Source: Pithys albifrons albifrons (lineage: Eukaryota; Chordata; Aves; Passeriformes; Thamnophilidae). Taken from it: a stretch of DNA of 64,000 nt. The stretch spans positions 8,667,160-8,731,159 of the forward strand of contig NC_092465.1 in assembly GCF_047495875.1 (NCBI RefSeq), written 5' to 3'. The notes below the pieces were generated by a model. It worked only from the letters and a program-made list of their open reading frames with translations. It did no database searches and was not told the origin of the DNA. Below are positions 1-11,541 of the stretch, piece by piece. A program made the position numbers and the translations under genes. Every line of letters begins with the position of its first letter. Within the stretch, counting starts at the first letter, position 1.

Positions 1-2411
1 AGTTAGTAATCTCTTTATTGGGGTTGAAACTAGACAAAGAATTGGCACAATGTTATTCATGTTGTGTAATAGGAAACATTTCAACATTTCACCTGATCTA
101 GCACTAACCTGGGTTGTGATGTAACAGCACCATATTGACATAGATACAAAGCTCCTGCTTCCCCAAAGCAGCTAAGAATACCTCTTACAGCTTACTGATG
201 AACAAGGACTGAAGCACACAGAAGCTTTTGCTTATCTCTTGGTTACAACAGGATAAATACACCTATATAAACACCATCTTTTCAAAAAAACAAATGTGGT
301 CTGATTGTTCATTGAGAACTGCTAACTGCACCAAGGAAAGGGAAAATAGTGTGGTAATTTGGACTTAAAATACTGCTCAGCAAAATTTCTTATGACATAT
401 AGGAGAATGCATTGCTTTCAATTTTGTTCATGAAAATTTAGAAATGTTTCTACCCAGAAAATAAAACCACTCAGTTTCAAGGCTTGACTGCTGTCATCTC
501 AAATGCAAAACGTGAGCTCACCAAAGCTAGTGAGCAAGGCACCAGCTAGAGAATGGATTTGCAGACAGTGTCACCCCCAGAGGAGAAAACACAGACATAT
601 CAAGGGCACTGAACACAGGTAGAAGTCAAAGTTTTCAGTGTCACATTCAGCTGATGACATGTAATCTAAGTGTAGATTCCCTATTCTCCCAGCACATGAG
701 CATCTGATGTGCAACTCCTAAAACTGAAAGCGGGGAGGTCTGAAATATTCCCAAGGTGGCCCTGTTGTAGATTGGAGATGGAAACAACAAAATTCCTATA
801 AAAGGGAAGGGAGAGCTGTTTCTAACCTTTGGTATCTGCAGCACTAATGCACTGTGGGAGGATAGGGAGCCACACTGCCAAGGAACCACATCACTGGATA
901 CCAGAGCCACCCCTTTCAGCTCCTCATCAGAAGGTCAGAAGACTTTTTCCTAGGCATGTAGAAAAAAAATAAATTCATGAGCTGACACAGTGTCTCAAAT
1001 AAGTTTTTTCAGGGTTCAGAAAAAAAAATCTAGAAAATGTCAGTGTTTTTGTGTTCTGTTTCTTGCTGAGCTGCTTTAAGCTGCCACGTATCACCTTTCC
1101 TGACTTCATGCTTGGCTGACATCTGGTTACCATATGTTTGTATTGTTACTGCTCTACCCTTTTACTGTAGATTGTGTCCTGACAGATATCAATCTACAGT
1201 ACATGCACTCCTTTATACCAAAAGGACATTTAAAGTAATTGTAAAAAAAAATTAAAGAGGTGAAGCATCTAGAAAATAATATAGCCCAAATACAGTGCTA
1301 TGGTAGGAAATCACAGAGAATTAAACAGTAGGAGGTTGGTTACATAGTAACTTTTTTACATCAGTAAAGAAGTAGAATTAATTTTATATTTTGCTTAAAT
1401 AGGGAATAACTGCCATGATAAACAGTTGCTTGAACTGAGGTAGTTCAACTAAGTGCTTATTATTTAGTCATTAGTAGAATGGGGAAACAGCCATTAATAA
1501 ACAAGAGTTAATATTTAAGTTGTATTGATTTCCCACATGCAAGATAATTCTTACTTAGGTAGATGTACCCAGAAACTTTAATTAATTTACTTGTTTAACT
1601 GTTGGCAATCTGGAGCCTTGAAGATGGAGCAAAGTAAAGATGCGTCTTAAAAACTGTGTGAGGCCATGCTCCTTAACCACAGCACTCTGAGCTAAAGTGA
1701 GTATTTTTACTATTGAGTGTTTCATAACACCTCAGTATCTGTTGATATTTCAGAATACTGATGGCATGACAAGACAGCAAATTTTTAGTGTAAGCTCCAT
1801 TGAAAATCATTTGAATAAAGAAGCTCTTTGTGAGGCTTAGTGTATGACCACCAGCAATTAATTATGAAAATGTAAAGATGCTCTGGCAGTATTTCTATTC
1901 TTGGAGGACCCATTGATTTTTAGGAGGAATTTTAAATAATGTATGAGTTGAACATGAGGCCCTCCAGGGAAAAACATATCATGCAAACATGAACAAATAT
2001 ATCACTCACTTGCTTTGAAAAATTCCATTGTCAGTACACAAGTTTCACAGTCAGGTGAGAAACAGAAGAAAACTTGAACCTGTCTTGCAGAGATGCTTGT
2101 TTTTATACTAGCATGACAATGTAAAAACTCTCAGCATCAGGGGAAACCTGGTATGCTGACTAGCTGGGGAATAAAGGGTGGGTGAGAGTGATAACTGGTC
2201 ACAGACCAGCCTGAGCACATCAGAGCACTGCTCACCACGGGGGCTGTTTGAATGACAACATTAGTCTTGTTTCTGTTTTTGTCCTCTGGCACTATGATTA
2301 ACTAAAGACTATAGTTTAATATTTTCCATGTTCGAGGCACATTAATCGTTTGGCAAAGTTTGTGCAATCGCTCACTGTGACAGCTCTGCCTTGCTGATCT
2401 CTGAAGGGAGC

Positions 2412-2425
2412 GTCACCAGGGCAAC
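2412..2425. promoter_or_regulatory. RFX/X-box-like palindrome
   Basis: The bases gtcacc-ag-ggcaac fit the X-box consensus GTNRCC(0-3)RGYAAC at every position with a 2-base spacer. RFX transcription factors bind such sites, often near ciliary genes. With uniform base composition I would expect about 0.5 such matches by chance in 64 kb, so the match alone is weak. No gene start is visible nearby. Confidence 0.25.
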
Positions 2426-3217
2426 ACACCAGATAAACTACTTTGGAACTTTGCAGAACTTGCTGGGGGAAAAGGAAGTGGAGTGAATGGAGGATGCTGT
2501 GGAGCAGAGAATGCTATGAAGGGCTAAATGGTTTCAACACCCAAGTGGTTCTCAGTTATCATGGCCCGAACATGAGAGAGGCTCCTTGTCAGACAGGCTG
2601 AGTGTGTCAAGAAATAGCCATTTTTTGTGACATCCCTGTGTTGTCCTTCACCACGTGGGTAACTTGACATGATAAAGAACATGGAGAACAGGTAGAGTTG
2701 AACAAACTTCTGATTTACTCTTTTAGAAGTTTCCATGCTTCCATGCATTCCAGTGTTTCATTCCAGTTACAGTATGAGAATTAGTCACATTATTGAAATA
2801 TGTAGCAGAATAAAAATAATGTCTTTTTTTCTCCAAGACATTGATTGCAGAGCTCAAATGTGTGTTTTTTCTGTTTTACAGTTCTTCGGCCATACTTCAC
2901 TACTCCTTCCTGGTGGCTTACAACATGCCTGTCCTAACTCTGAAGTAAAGAGAACTTTCTTTTCTTGAAAACAGAATATTGTCTATTTTAAAAAAAAAGA
3001 CCATTTTCTTGCTAAAGCAATTGATCCAAGCTGATATGGAATTAGTCAGACAGCTACAATCACAATATGTTCTCTACATGAGTTTTATGTGATTTCACTT
3101 AGCATGTTGCTTAAGGTGGTGAAGTTGAATCTGACAACCTGCATAGGTGTTTCCAACCAATGAAGTATCATTAGGTGCACGTGAAACAAGATATTAACAC
3201 CCTTACTTTTTAAACAG

Positions 3218-3670
3218 ATGATAGAATTCTGTTCTAATATGTCAACACTGCAAAAAGATGCTACCCCTCAGTTTAACCTTTTGTCTAAACTTTTTAACAG
3301 AGAAGTAAAGGAGCCACGGACAAGAAAAGTACCCATCCTTAAGAAAGAAGATCTCTATGTCATCACTGATGTCACAAGATCTGCTTTATTTAAACAGAAT
3401 ATATTCTCTAATTTCTACCTAATTTTATCCCATGAGCTCTCACCTGCTGATTCAGATAAATTCTTTGGGTGTCTCTTCATTGTCATGTGTTCCATAACTT
3501 ACCAAATAAATATCACGGTCTTTCCACTGGCCATTGCCCTGCTAATAAATTATACATTTTCTTTAAATAACTTTGTATTTGCTAGGCCCAGGAACTGTGC
3601 ATCTGGTGGAACAGAAGTGAAACCAGTTCTCAAAATCCCGTCTGTATGTTATACCATGTGTGTAAAATAA
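3218..3670 (+). other. Unassigned 150-codon open frame, probably not a gene
   Basis: This is the longest ATG-to-stop frame in the window. The product has no domain I recognise. The second half contains hydrophobic stretches that fit T-rich DNA read in frame. The frame is preceded by a T-rich tract and AG that could pass for a splice acceptor. It stops just before the LTR insertion at 3694. Codon use looks like the surrounding AT-rich DNA. I favour chance. Confidence 0.12.
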
Positions 3671-3688
3671 AACCTGAAATTGATCTCA

Positions 3689-3693
3689 GCATT
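3689..3693. repeat. Left target-site duplication GCATT of the solo LTR
   Basis: GCATT here is repeated exactly at 4227-4231, immediately outside the TG...CA ends of the LTR. Together they define the insertion borders to the base. Confidence 0.8.
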
Positions 3694-4226
3694 TGTAATG
3701 GTTTGACCCATGACTTCCTCAGTAACCATTGTATCTAAGGAAGTTACAAGTATTCCACACGTGTCTTCCACCTAGCAGGAGGGGAGTGGTTTGGTTCCAG
3801 GGCTTCCCTTCCTTGGCTGAGGAGCTGGAGGGAGGTGGTTGAAGTCTGGTCCCTCCGGTCCCTGGTGGTTCTCCTGGGTGAGATTGTTTCATTTTTGTTC
3901 CCTTTCCTTGAGGTTTTTAATTGTGTTTGTTTTGATTCATTCGGTTTCTTTAGGTTGGGTTGGTGTCTTCTCTATTTTCCGGCTAATCAATCCCCTTTTC
4001 TCCCTTCCCCTCTCCCCTGGGGGGTGGGATCCTATGTATTGTGTATACAGTGTGGTTTGTAAATGTTAGTAAATATAATTTATTCTTTTTATTCAGTTCA
4101 GTTTCTTTAGAGTGCGTGTCTTTTCTGTTTTTGTTTTTTTTTTTCCCTTTCCTTTGCTGGGAAGGTTCTGGGAGGGGAAAGGGGGGCCAGTCCAGGGTTG
4201 GCAACAGCTAGGCCAAACCTGTGACA
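3694..4226. mobile_element. Solo LTR of an endogenous retrovirus (533 bp)
   Basis: The element begins TGTAATGGTTTGACCC and ends GGCCAAACCTGTGACA, giving the canonical TG...CA ends and imperfect inverted termini of about 16 bases. It is flanked on both sides by GCATT (3689-3693 and 4227-4231), a perfect 5-bp target duplication as made by retroviral integrase. No internal gag-pol-env sequence is present, so this is a solo LTR left by recombination between two LTRs. The middle is T- and C-rich. An AGTAAA lies on the plus strand near 4069, and AATAAA hexamers lie on the minus strand near 4080-4095, so orientation is not settled. The family is not identified. Confidence 0.85.
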
Positions 4227-4231
4227 GCATT
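4227..4231. repeat. Right target-site duplication GCATT of the solo LTR
   Basis: This is the exact copy of 3689-3693 on the far side of the LTR. The lack of mismatches suggests an insertion that is not very old, although five bases is a short measure. Confidence 0.8.
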
Positions 4232-4902
4232 TTAGACTGAAAGAACAAAAAAAATACTCTGAGAATGTCCCGTATTCGTGTACAAAGATTTCTTTTTAAA
4301 ATAAGTATATGTCAGAGAGCGTACATCCCTGTGCTGTTTTGACAGACTGACAACATTCACATTTGATAACAAACTCTGCAGAGCACCTGTCCTGTGCTCT
4401 GGACACAAGTGATCCCAGATTCTGGATTGTGTTTCCATCCTTGAACTACTTTTCATTTCCCTGTGTGTTTCTCCCATGTCTACAAAGGGAATGAAGTGTA
4501 TGTATGACTATAAAGAATCTATCACAATAGAGCAATGACTAAGGGATAATGGAAAATTGTTTAATGATGGTACTTGCTAATACACACAAAGACACTTATG
4601 ATTAGATTATTAAATATTTGAGTCATAAAGAGAGCTCAACAGAAGCTAGCTTCCAAAACAAGTCAGGGTTTAAAAGAAAAAAAGCCACAGTTTCATGGCA
4701 ATAAAATTGTCAATAAATACATACTAGATTTGATAAGTGGAATATTTGGGAAGAAAAAGAAAAAGGATGAACTATGGTGGAAAAACAGTGGAATAAGCAA
4801 ATATTTTCAGTATTTTCCAAACTATTGCTAAAACATTTTGCTCTAAAACATTAGATTAACTTCCAAAATCACCAGCATTTTTGAAACAATGAGAAAGAAT
4901 GA

Positions 4903-4909
4903 AAGAAAA

Positions 4910-4970
<61 letters not shown>

Positions 4971-5035
4971 TTGAGAGAGAGAGAGTCAGACAGACAGACA
5001 GACAGACAAAGAAAGATAAAAAAAGAAAGAAGGAA
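4903..5035. repeat. (GA)n / (CAGA)n purine-rich microsatellite
   Basis: The plus strand is a long purine tract made mostly of GA repeats with AAAG variants, then a CAGA run near 4986-5009, then AAAGAAAG. Such homopurine mirror tracts can form triplex DNA and are length-unstable. Confidence 0.9.
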
Positions 5036-7462
5036 GGGGAAAACAGACTAAATAATTGCAGGAAATAATTGTGATTGACATGAAAAGAATTCCCTCCCCT
5101 TTCTTTTCCATATTATCCAGGAAATTGTAAAGTAAGAAAATGTAGCTGGTAAAACCAAAACAGTAGAGGGAGATTCATAATGTAGTGCTCTTATCTTTCA
5201 AACATTAATAAGTGATGACTGTTGCAGGGGGACTTGCCTGTTCTTATATTTCTCTCACATTCATTGGCCCCTCTGGAGAAGGACTGTGCTGTACTTTGGA
5301 ATAAAGTTCAGCTCTCCCTGCTGAATTCCCGTCAACAAAGGCTGAGCTGTAAGCTTGACTCCTGCACTGCAATTACTTAATAAAGCTGGCAGTTGCTGTC
5401 CTGGGAGCATGAGCACTTGCCTTAAGTATTGCATAAAAAAGTAGTAGCACAAATACTCAGGAGAAGAGGGGAAACCAAGCAGCAGTTCCAGCAATACTGA
5501 ATGAAACCTGAGTCAACTTCTTTGTGCTGGAGCTCTGGCCTGGAATCAGTGCTTGTTTACAGAGTAAGGTGCTTTTGGCACAACAAAATGTAATAGAAGG
5601 AAATGCTTTAGTGAAAAGTTATGATGCACTAAAAGTGCTCTTGCCTATTGAGGAGTTTGCCAGGAATGGAAAAGCAAAGCTTAGGACTAATAGTGGGGAA
5701 CTGGTTTCCTTACTGTGCATTTGGCAAAACAGGTAGTGACGCACCTGTTGCTTTGCACACAAATCTTAGTTACTGGTGCCTCTGCTCTGCTCTTATGGCA
5801 GGACAGATACACTGGTTTTCTCCCCATTATTTCTATGCCCTTTTTGCCAGCCCAGTGGGAAAGAAAAGCATGTTACCACAAAGCAGCAGTAATATCTGCT
5901 TTGCCAAATAAAGTTCAAGGAAGAATATATATAAATTCCTTTTATTCTGGGGCTGGAATGAGCTGTTGGAGTCAACTCTTTTTCTACACAGGATCACTCC
6001 AGGATTATCTGAAATAAATTGAGATGCTCTTTTTGCCATCCCTAGAAGGATGCAGAAGCCAAGTAGAAATGTAACAGTCAGGCTTATTTCCTATTATCCT
6101 CCTGTCTGGTCCAACAAAGACTGGAACAATTTTGCCTAATACAAACAGTCAGTGGTGCATTTGAAATTCCCATTTAGAGTGATTTCAGACTGTAAGTCCA
6201 TTATGCTTCTACGAGATTCATGCTCTTAAATTAGTAAGGATTTAAAAAGAAAGAAGCTTGCTGCCATATCCCAGCGTAAACTTAGAACACCATAATTGCC
6301 CTTTCAGCATCACTGCAAGTGAAGCATTTTCCTTTCTTTTATTGAATTTTGCAGTTCACAATAACAGAGTAAAAGTTTTCTCTAACCTGAACTAATGAAC
6401 CATAAATCATTTAAAGCATGCAAACTCAGTTCAGAGAAAGGCAAAAATCAATTGCAATTCATTGGCTTTACAAAGTAGATTTCTCTGCATGATGTTCTTC
6501 AGCTCTCCTTTCCACAAAACATACTCATTTTAAAGAATTAAACAAAAGAAAAGAAAAAAAAGAGATGATTTTGTTTCATCATATAAAGTGTTAAGCAGCA
6601 GTCAAGAAAAGGGAAAAAGGCCCAGAGAGTGAAAGAAAAAAATTGTCATTATTTCTGTTTGAGAATATTTCACACACATCTTCTCTCACAAAAATATTTT
6701 CTCTTCTAACTTCCCAAAGGCAATAATTAATATGGTTCCATTAAGCTTATTAAAAAATGTGCTAATATTACAAAATGAAATTAAACCCATCAAGACACCG
6801 AATAGAAAAACTATGACAAATTATGTTAATTTTGGTCTACTGTTCCTCTACTGCAGGTCAAGAGTTCTGAAAAAACTTATGTTGGCAATAGCAAACTTAA
6901 CATTAAACTGTGAAAAAAAAAGTTAATTCTACTAAAACTTTCCCCTCAGAATATGATCTATCCTCCAGCAATATGTTCTATTTCTTTAATTTCCATCACA
7001 CATCTAATTATAAATATTAAAACTGGTCTCCATGCTCCTGTGGAAAGATGAGTTGTGGTTGCAGGCTCACTGCATACTCAGGTATTGTATATGACTCTTT
7101 TATGTTGTAGACTCTCCTGATTTTGAAACATGATACTTCTTCCTAATCAAGAAACTTGAACTTCATAGTGGCAAACATTAGTCCCTTACCAAGTCTCTTT
7201 TTCTGAGCTTGCAAATTGTCATAACCTACATTTGACAAATGCTCATCTAAACAAGCACTTTCCAATGTCCAGCCCTAAAATTTGGGTCCTTGGTAAAAGT
7301 TAAATAAAAGGAATATTTCATAAGACACATTACCCTCGGAGACTTGGAGACCCTTAATGTAAAATCCAGAGCAAAGTATCTGAAGCTGATGACTACTCTT
7401 TAAATTCCTAAATGTGAACATTAGTTTATGATACATGCTAATGAGTAAAATTTGGCAGGAAA

Positions 7463-7518
7463 TTACATTTGTTTTAGTTCAATGTGATTATTACATTTGT
7501 TTTAGTTCAATGTGATTA
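7463..7518. repeat. Perfect 28-bp tandem duplication
   Basis: The 28 bases beginning ttacatttgttttagttcaa and ending tgtgatta occur twice head to tail (7463-7490 and 7491-7518) with no difference. Perfect identity in neutral DNA points to a recent duplication or an assembly error. Confidence 0.9.
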
Positions 7519-9378
7519 ATAGCCAAATGTATAGTGGTTATGTAAAAATAATGCTATATAAAATTAAAGGATCTCACAAGGTTTTTTGATAACACAGAGA
7601 ATGCAGAGCAGGGTAAGTTTTGGCCTTATTAAAGAAAAATAAGTGTTTTGTTTATGAAATTACTTATGAAAGTGTTTCTCTTACTGCAGAGTGAGAGAGC
7701 CTAAAGATTAGTTCCAAACTCACCAACTCTGCTTCAACAGAGGACCTTCAAACAACATCTGGCAGCGCAACACAAATCTAAGAAACTACCCTTCAAGTTT
7801 TAATTGATTTATTTTCCCACATATGTAATTATGTAAACTGCCGTACCTTGCTCAAGGCTTACTGTAGTATATAAACATCTAGTTTATATACGTTTCCTTC
7901 AGCAGAACAGTCATTCATGAGGAAATTGTATCCAATAAAACAGACACTCTAAAAGAGTAAAGCTCCAGGGACTAATGTTTAATGGACCATGTGGATAGAG
8001 GAGTACACCCAAATTGATAGAGGAGATTCTGTTCAATTTATGAGTAATTTCATTAATAAACACAAAGACTTATGTCTTGCATGCAGAAAAGGTCATCTCA
8101 AGAGCACATATTTTGCATTGGTAAATATAAGTTTAAGCTACATTTAAAAACCTCCACAGATTCTTTTTTAACTGGTAGACAACAAAAACTGAATAAAAGC
8201 TGTGAATTTAGCCCTATGCAAATATGTTTTGTCTAAAGAAATTACATTAATTACAGGGAGTGAGCAGTAGTCTAACTATAGCAGACACTGCAGTGATCAG
8301 TTCCCTTTCTGTTTTAAACAAATTTTTCTGTAGTGGAACACAAGCACTAAGAAGCTGACTGCTCTGAAAAGGTGCTGGTTATAAAGATAAGAGATCTCCT
8401 GCACTAAATGACACAAGACTCATCTTCATAGCTTCAGAGGTCAGCGAGAGACAAGGCAGGATTTCAAAAGAGGTGCTGCTGCTTTACCGAGCAATGATAA
8501 CAACACATTCATAACAAGGTGTGTTCTCACCATAAATTTTCTGACTGGAAGGTTAGAGATAACAAAGAAATCATCTTTTAGGAAATTTAAACTACTCTGT
8601 GCTTTCCTGTTATTCATTCTCCACAGAAAAGACCTGCAACATAATCTTCTGGACATAAAAGTACCAACATTTTATGATCATTTATGTCAACTTGCTACAA
8701 TATCACAGCTAGTGTCATCTCTGAACTTGGTTCAGAAAATTATTTTTTCAGAGCTTACTCTTCCACAGCAAGCTGAACAGACTCAGCTTTGAAAACAGAC
8801 CTGCTTAGAGAGGAGCTCTGCCCTTCTAGTGGGAGAAGCGTAATGAGATTAAGCAAACTTCAGCAAATGCAAACCATGAAGTAGGTAAAAAGTGGCAATA
8901 TGGTGCCAAAATTCAAATTGTAAACTCACAAAGGATGCTGTTGTTTCAATTAGCTTTCAAGTGGCCTCTATCTTTTGCATGAAAGCACAGGGATGCCATT
9001 AAATCTCAGTCTCCTTTCAATATCCTGCTGGCTCTTGGTCTTCTCTGTGGCTGCTGTGCTGGTCCACTCCATTATCGCAGCTTCGTTCTACCTGAGCCTG
9101 CTCAGGAAGTTCAGCAGCAATGAACAGTTAATAGTGCCTGCAAGGTGCTTGTACAGCTTTATTTACTGAGATGCATTTTTCTGTTTCAGCATTAGATCCA
9201 GATCATTTAACCAAGAAAAAAATGCAGTAGCCACCAGATGCTATGTTGTGCTAGTGACTAATTACCAAAGAACATGACAGACATGTAATTTCTGAGGGTA
9301 TCATTAAGAAGTGGGATAAGCAAGGAGTGAGATTAAGAATTCATGAAATTCAGAAAGAAATAATTGTTTTGCCTTGCT

Positions 9379-9700
9379 GAGGCTGGAAGAAAGCCCTGGA
9401 GACTGTCCAGTCTAAACTTCTGCTCAGAGCAGGGGCAGCTCAAGCAGGTTCCTCATGACCATGCTAAGTTAGGTTTTGAGTATCTCAAAAGATGGAGACC
9501 CCACAATCTCTCTGGGAAACCTGTGCTAGTGTTTTATCACCCTCATGGTAAAGTTTTTCACTATGTTCGCACAGAATTTTCTGTACTTCAGCCTGTGTTC
9601 ATTGACTCTTCTTCAGTCATTGGGCACCACTGAAAGCCTCTCCACTCTGGACAGCAGTCTTCCAGTATTTCTTCTTGGTTGTTTTCCCTCCTTATTGACA
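9379..9700 (-). mobile_element. CR1 LINE fragment (3' region), minus strand
   Basis: The plus strand reads as the reverse complement of the CR1 3' region. It carries the order 'gaggctggaag...', 'ctgctcagagcaggggcagctcaagcagg', 'gatggagaccccacaatctctctggg', 'tcattgggcaccactga'. The copy is 5' truncated, as usual for CR1, and lacks the terminal octamer repeats. Several substitutions suggest an older copy. It contains no intact coding region. The 89-codon frame at 9364-9633 lies inside this repeat and is not a gene. Confidence 0.85.
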
Positions 9701-11439
9701 AACTTTGAACTGGCACATCTTCTAAACATTAAACATCCTCTTAAGTTCTGTTCTTAGAAAAGAATTTGTATTGAAATGTGCCCTTTAAGCAAAGTAAGTA
9801 AAGATAAATTTAGATCAGTGAAAAATCATAAGCACTTGACAGCCAATACTTAGCAGCTTTGATGTCAGATATTGCTAAAACATTACCATCTCCCAAGGCT
9901 TTCAACAGGCATGGAGGATAATCTGAATTCCTCCCAGGAGATGCTTGGAAACATCATGAGACTTCTTAATAATGGGGATTAGATGGGGCACTGGTTGTGA
10001 GATCATGCTCGCTGTAACTATCTCAGACACTTGGAGGTACAGGGATACAACATATCCACAGATGAACTATGAGCAGATCATTGAAGCTGGCATCAATCTT
10101 CTGCTGTTGATCTCATTCTACTGAGACTACTTCAGATAAGTTTACTGCAGCACACATAATTTAAGCTGAAAAATGTTTCAGAGGGTCTTTAAAAGAAAAA
10201 ATAAAAGGAAGTTTTTTAAAGATTTGGAAAGTTGTTGGCAAAAAAAAAAAAAAAAGGAAGGTATTTGTATTTGATACATTGTATTATCCAGTCTGCAGAT
10301 GAACCCAGAACTGCCATGCTCTGGAGGTGTTCCAGCACGGTACCACAGCTCTGCTTTGCCAATCCCAGGGATCAATGTGTCAGTCACTGTTGTTACTGCC
10401 CAAATCCTGCAGTTGCTAAGCGAATAGAGGAGCCAGAGAAGATCACAGGGTCTTTGTCTTTTTGTATAATTTAATTTTTTTATAACCTGGGTGGTAGCTC
10501 AAGCACAGGCTATGGCAAACTTCACCTTGTCTTTCTTTGTCTCACAACTGTCCCAGTAGCTGTACAGCTCAGTGCTTCTGATCATTTCACAAATCCATAG
10601 GAGCTAATTTCAAAGTTGATCCTTCAGGCTTAATGTCCCTGGCGTTCTCTCCAGGCAAGTCATTTATCCTTTATAAGGTTTCTTGTTTATTGCCTGACAA
10701 AGAACCTAGTCTTGCTGACACAGCTGATAATTTATAGCAGCTGGAATACCTTGGCAGAAGCTTTTCTCACCTTTAGTCCCCACAGTGGAGATTCACTTAC
10801 TGATGGGATACTATATAAACACTGAACTGGAGGGAGAACAGAAATGTTTGCTTCACTTTTTTACTTCTCTCCCTCTCCTGCTACAGCATTATAATCACTC
10901 CTCTCTCCACCAAAAAAAACCCACTCATTTTTGTTTGAAATAATTTTTGTTTAAAATATTCAAATACATTTTAGGTGCTAAATTAAACCAAAAATGAACC
11001 AACCAAACAAAAATAAAGAAAAAAACCCGATTAAAAGTTACTTCACAAATGCTAAAATGTACTTATGTTTTTCCAGATCTGAAGAATTTCCCTAGCTCCA
11101 GAGCATGGAAATGTTAAAAAAAATATGTATTAACTTTGATTTTCTTTGAAAGTAACTTCAAAGTATCATAAAGTCTTGTCACAAGGGGAACATCTCCTAT
11201 AAATAATATTATATTATTTCACTCTGCAGATAGGAAAGAGATAATAATGAAATGACTTTACAGTGCTGCACACAAATGTGGTGACACACCCTCCAGTAAA
11301 GCTCCAGGTAAAAAACTCTTCAAGGTTTAAGACTTTAACTCTAGACTGCAGAATCTGAGTGATTTAATGGGGCTATTAATTAAAACCAATCATTAATGCA
11401 AGGATCATCATTTTGCTTTTCCAAACAAAGGTTTAAAAT

Positions 11440-11541
11440 TCATAGAATCACAGAGTAGTTTGAGTTGGAAGGGCCTTTAAAGGTCATCTAGTTCCAACTC
11501 TCCTGCCACAGGCAGGGACACATTCCACTAGACCAGGTGTT
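11440..11541 (-). mobile_element. CR1 LINE 3' end (short, 5' truncated), minus strand
   Basis: The plus strand begins with 'ttcatagaatcacagag', followed by 'gagttggaagggcctttaaaggtcatc', 'gttccaactctcctgcca', 'ggcagggacacattccactagaccagg'. This is the reverse complement of the CR1 3' end, with the octamer-type terminus at the left. Only about 100 bases remain. It is close to the consensus as I remember it, so it is probably younger than the other copies here. Confidence 0.92.

Larger units (their letters stand above)
1..3688. other. Non-coding AT-rich stretch, no gene recognised
   Basis: I see no recognisable exon, RNA gene or transposable element here. Open frames are short. The longest, at 3218-3670 on the plus strand (150 codons), has no familiar domain, begins just after an AG that follows a T-rich tract, and stops 18 bases before the target duplication of the adjacent LTR. 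The somewhat GC-richer part around 2330-2480 contains an RFX-type palindrome and could be a regulatory element, but nothing in the sequence proves this. Confidence 0.6.
4232..9378. other. Non-coding stretch with simple repeats only
   Basis: Apart from the purine microsatellite near 4.9-5.0 kb and the 28-bp duplication near 7.5 kb I recognise no genes or transposons. A 64-codon frame at 8975-9169 (plus) encodes a hydrophobic peptide resembling a signal anchor. It has no partner exon or known domain and is probably chance. Confidence 0.5.

Noticed and set aside
3835..4204. Overlapping 70-80 codon frames
   Set aside because: They lie wholly inside the solo LTR and arise from its T/C-rich composition.
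8975..9169. Small membrane peptide with a signal-anchor-like sequence
   Set aside because: The hydrophobicity can arise from T-rich codons. There is no second exon, known family or conservation evidence.
9364..9757. Open frames of 89 and 70 codons
   Set aside because: They lie in the antisense of a CR1 3' region, not in a gene.
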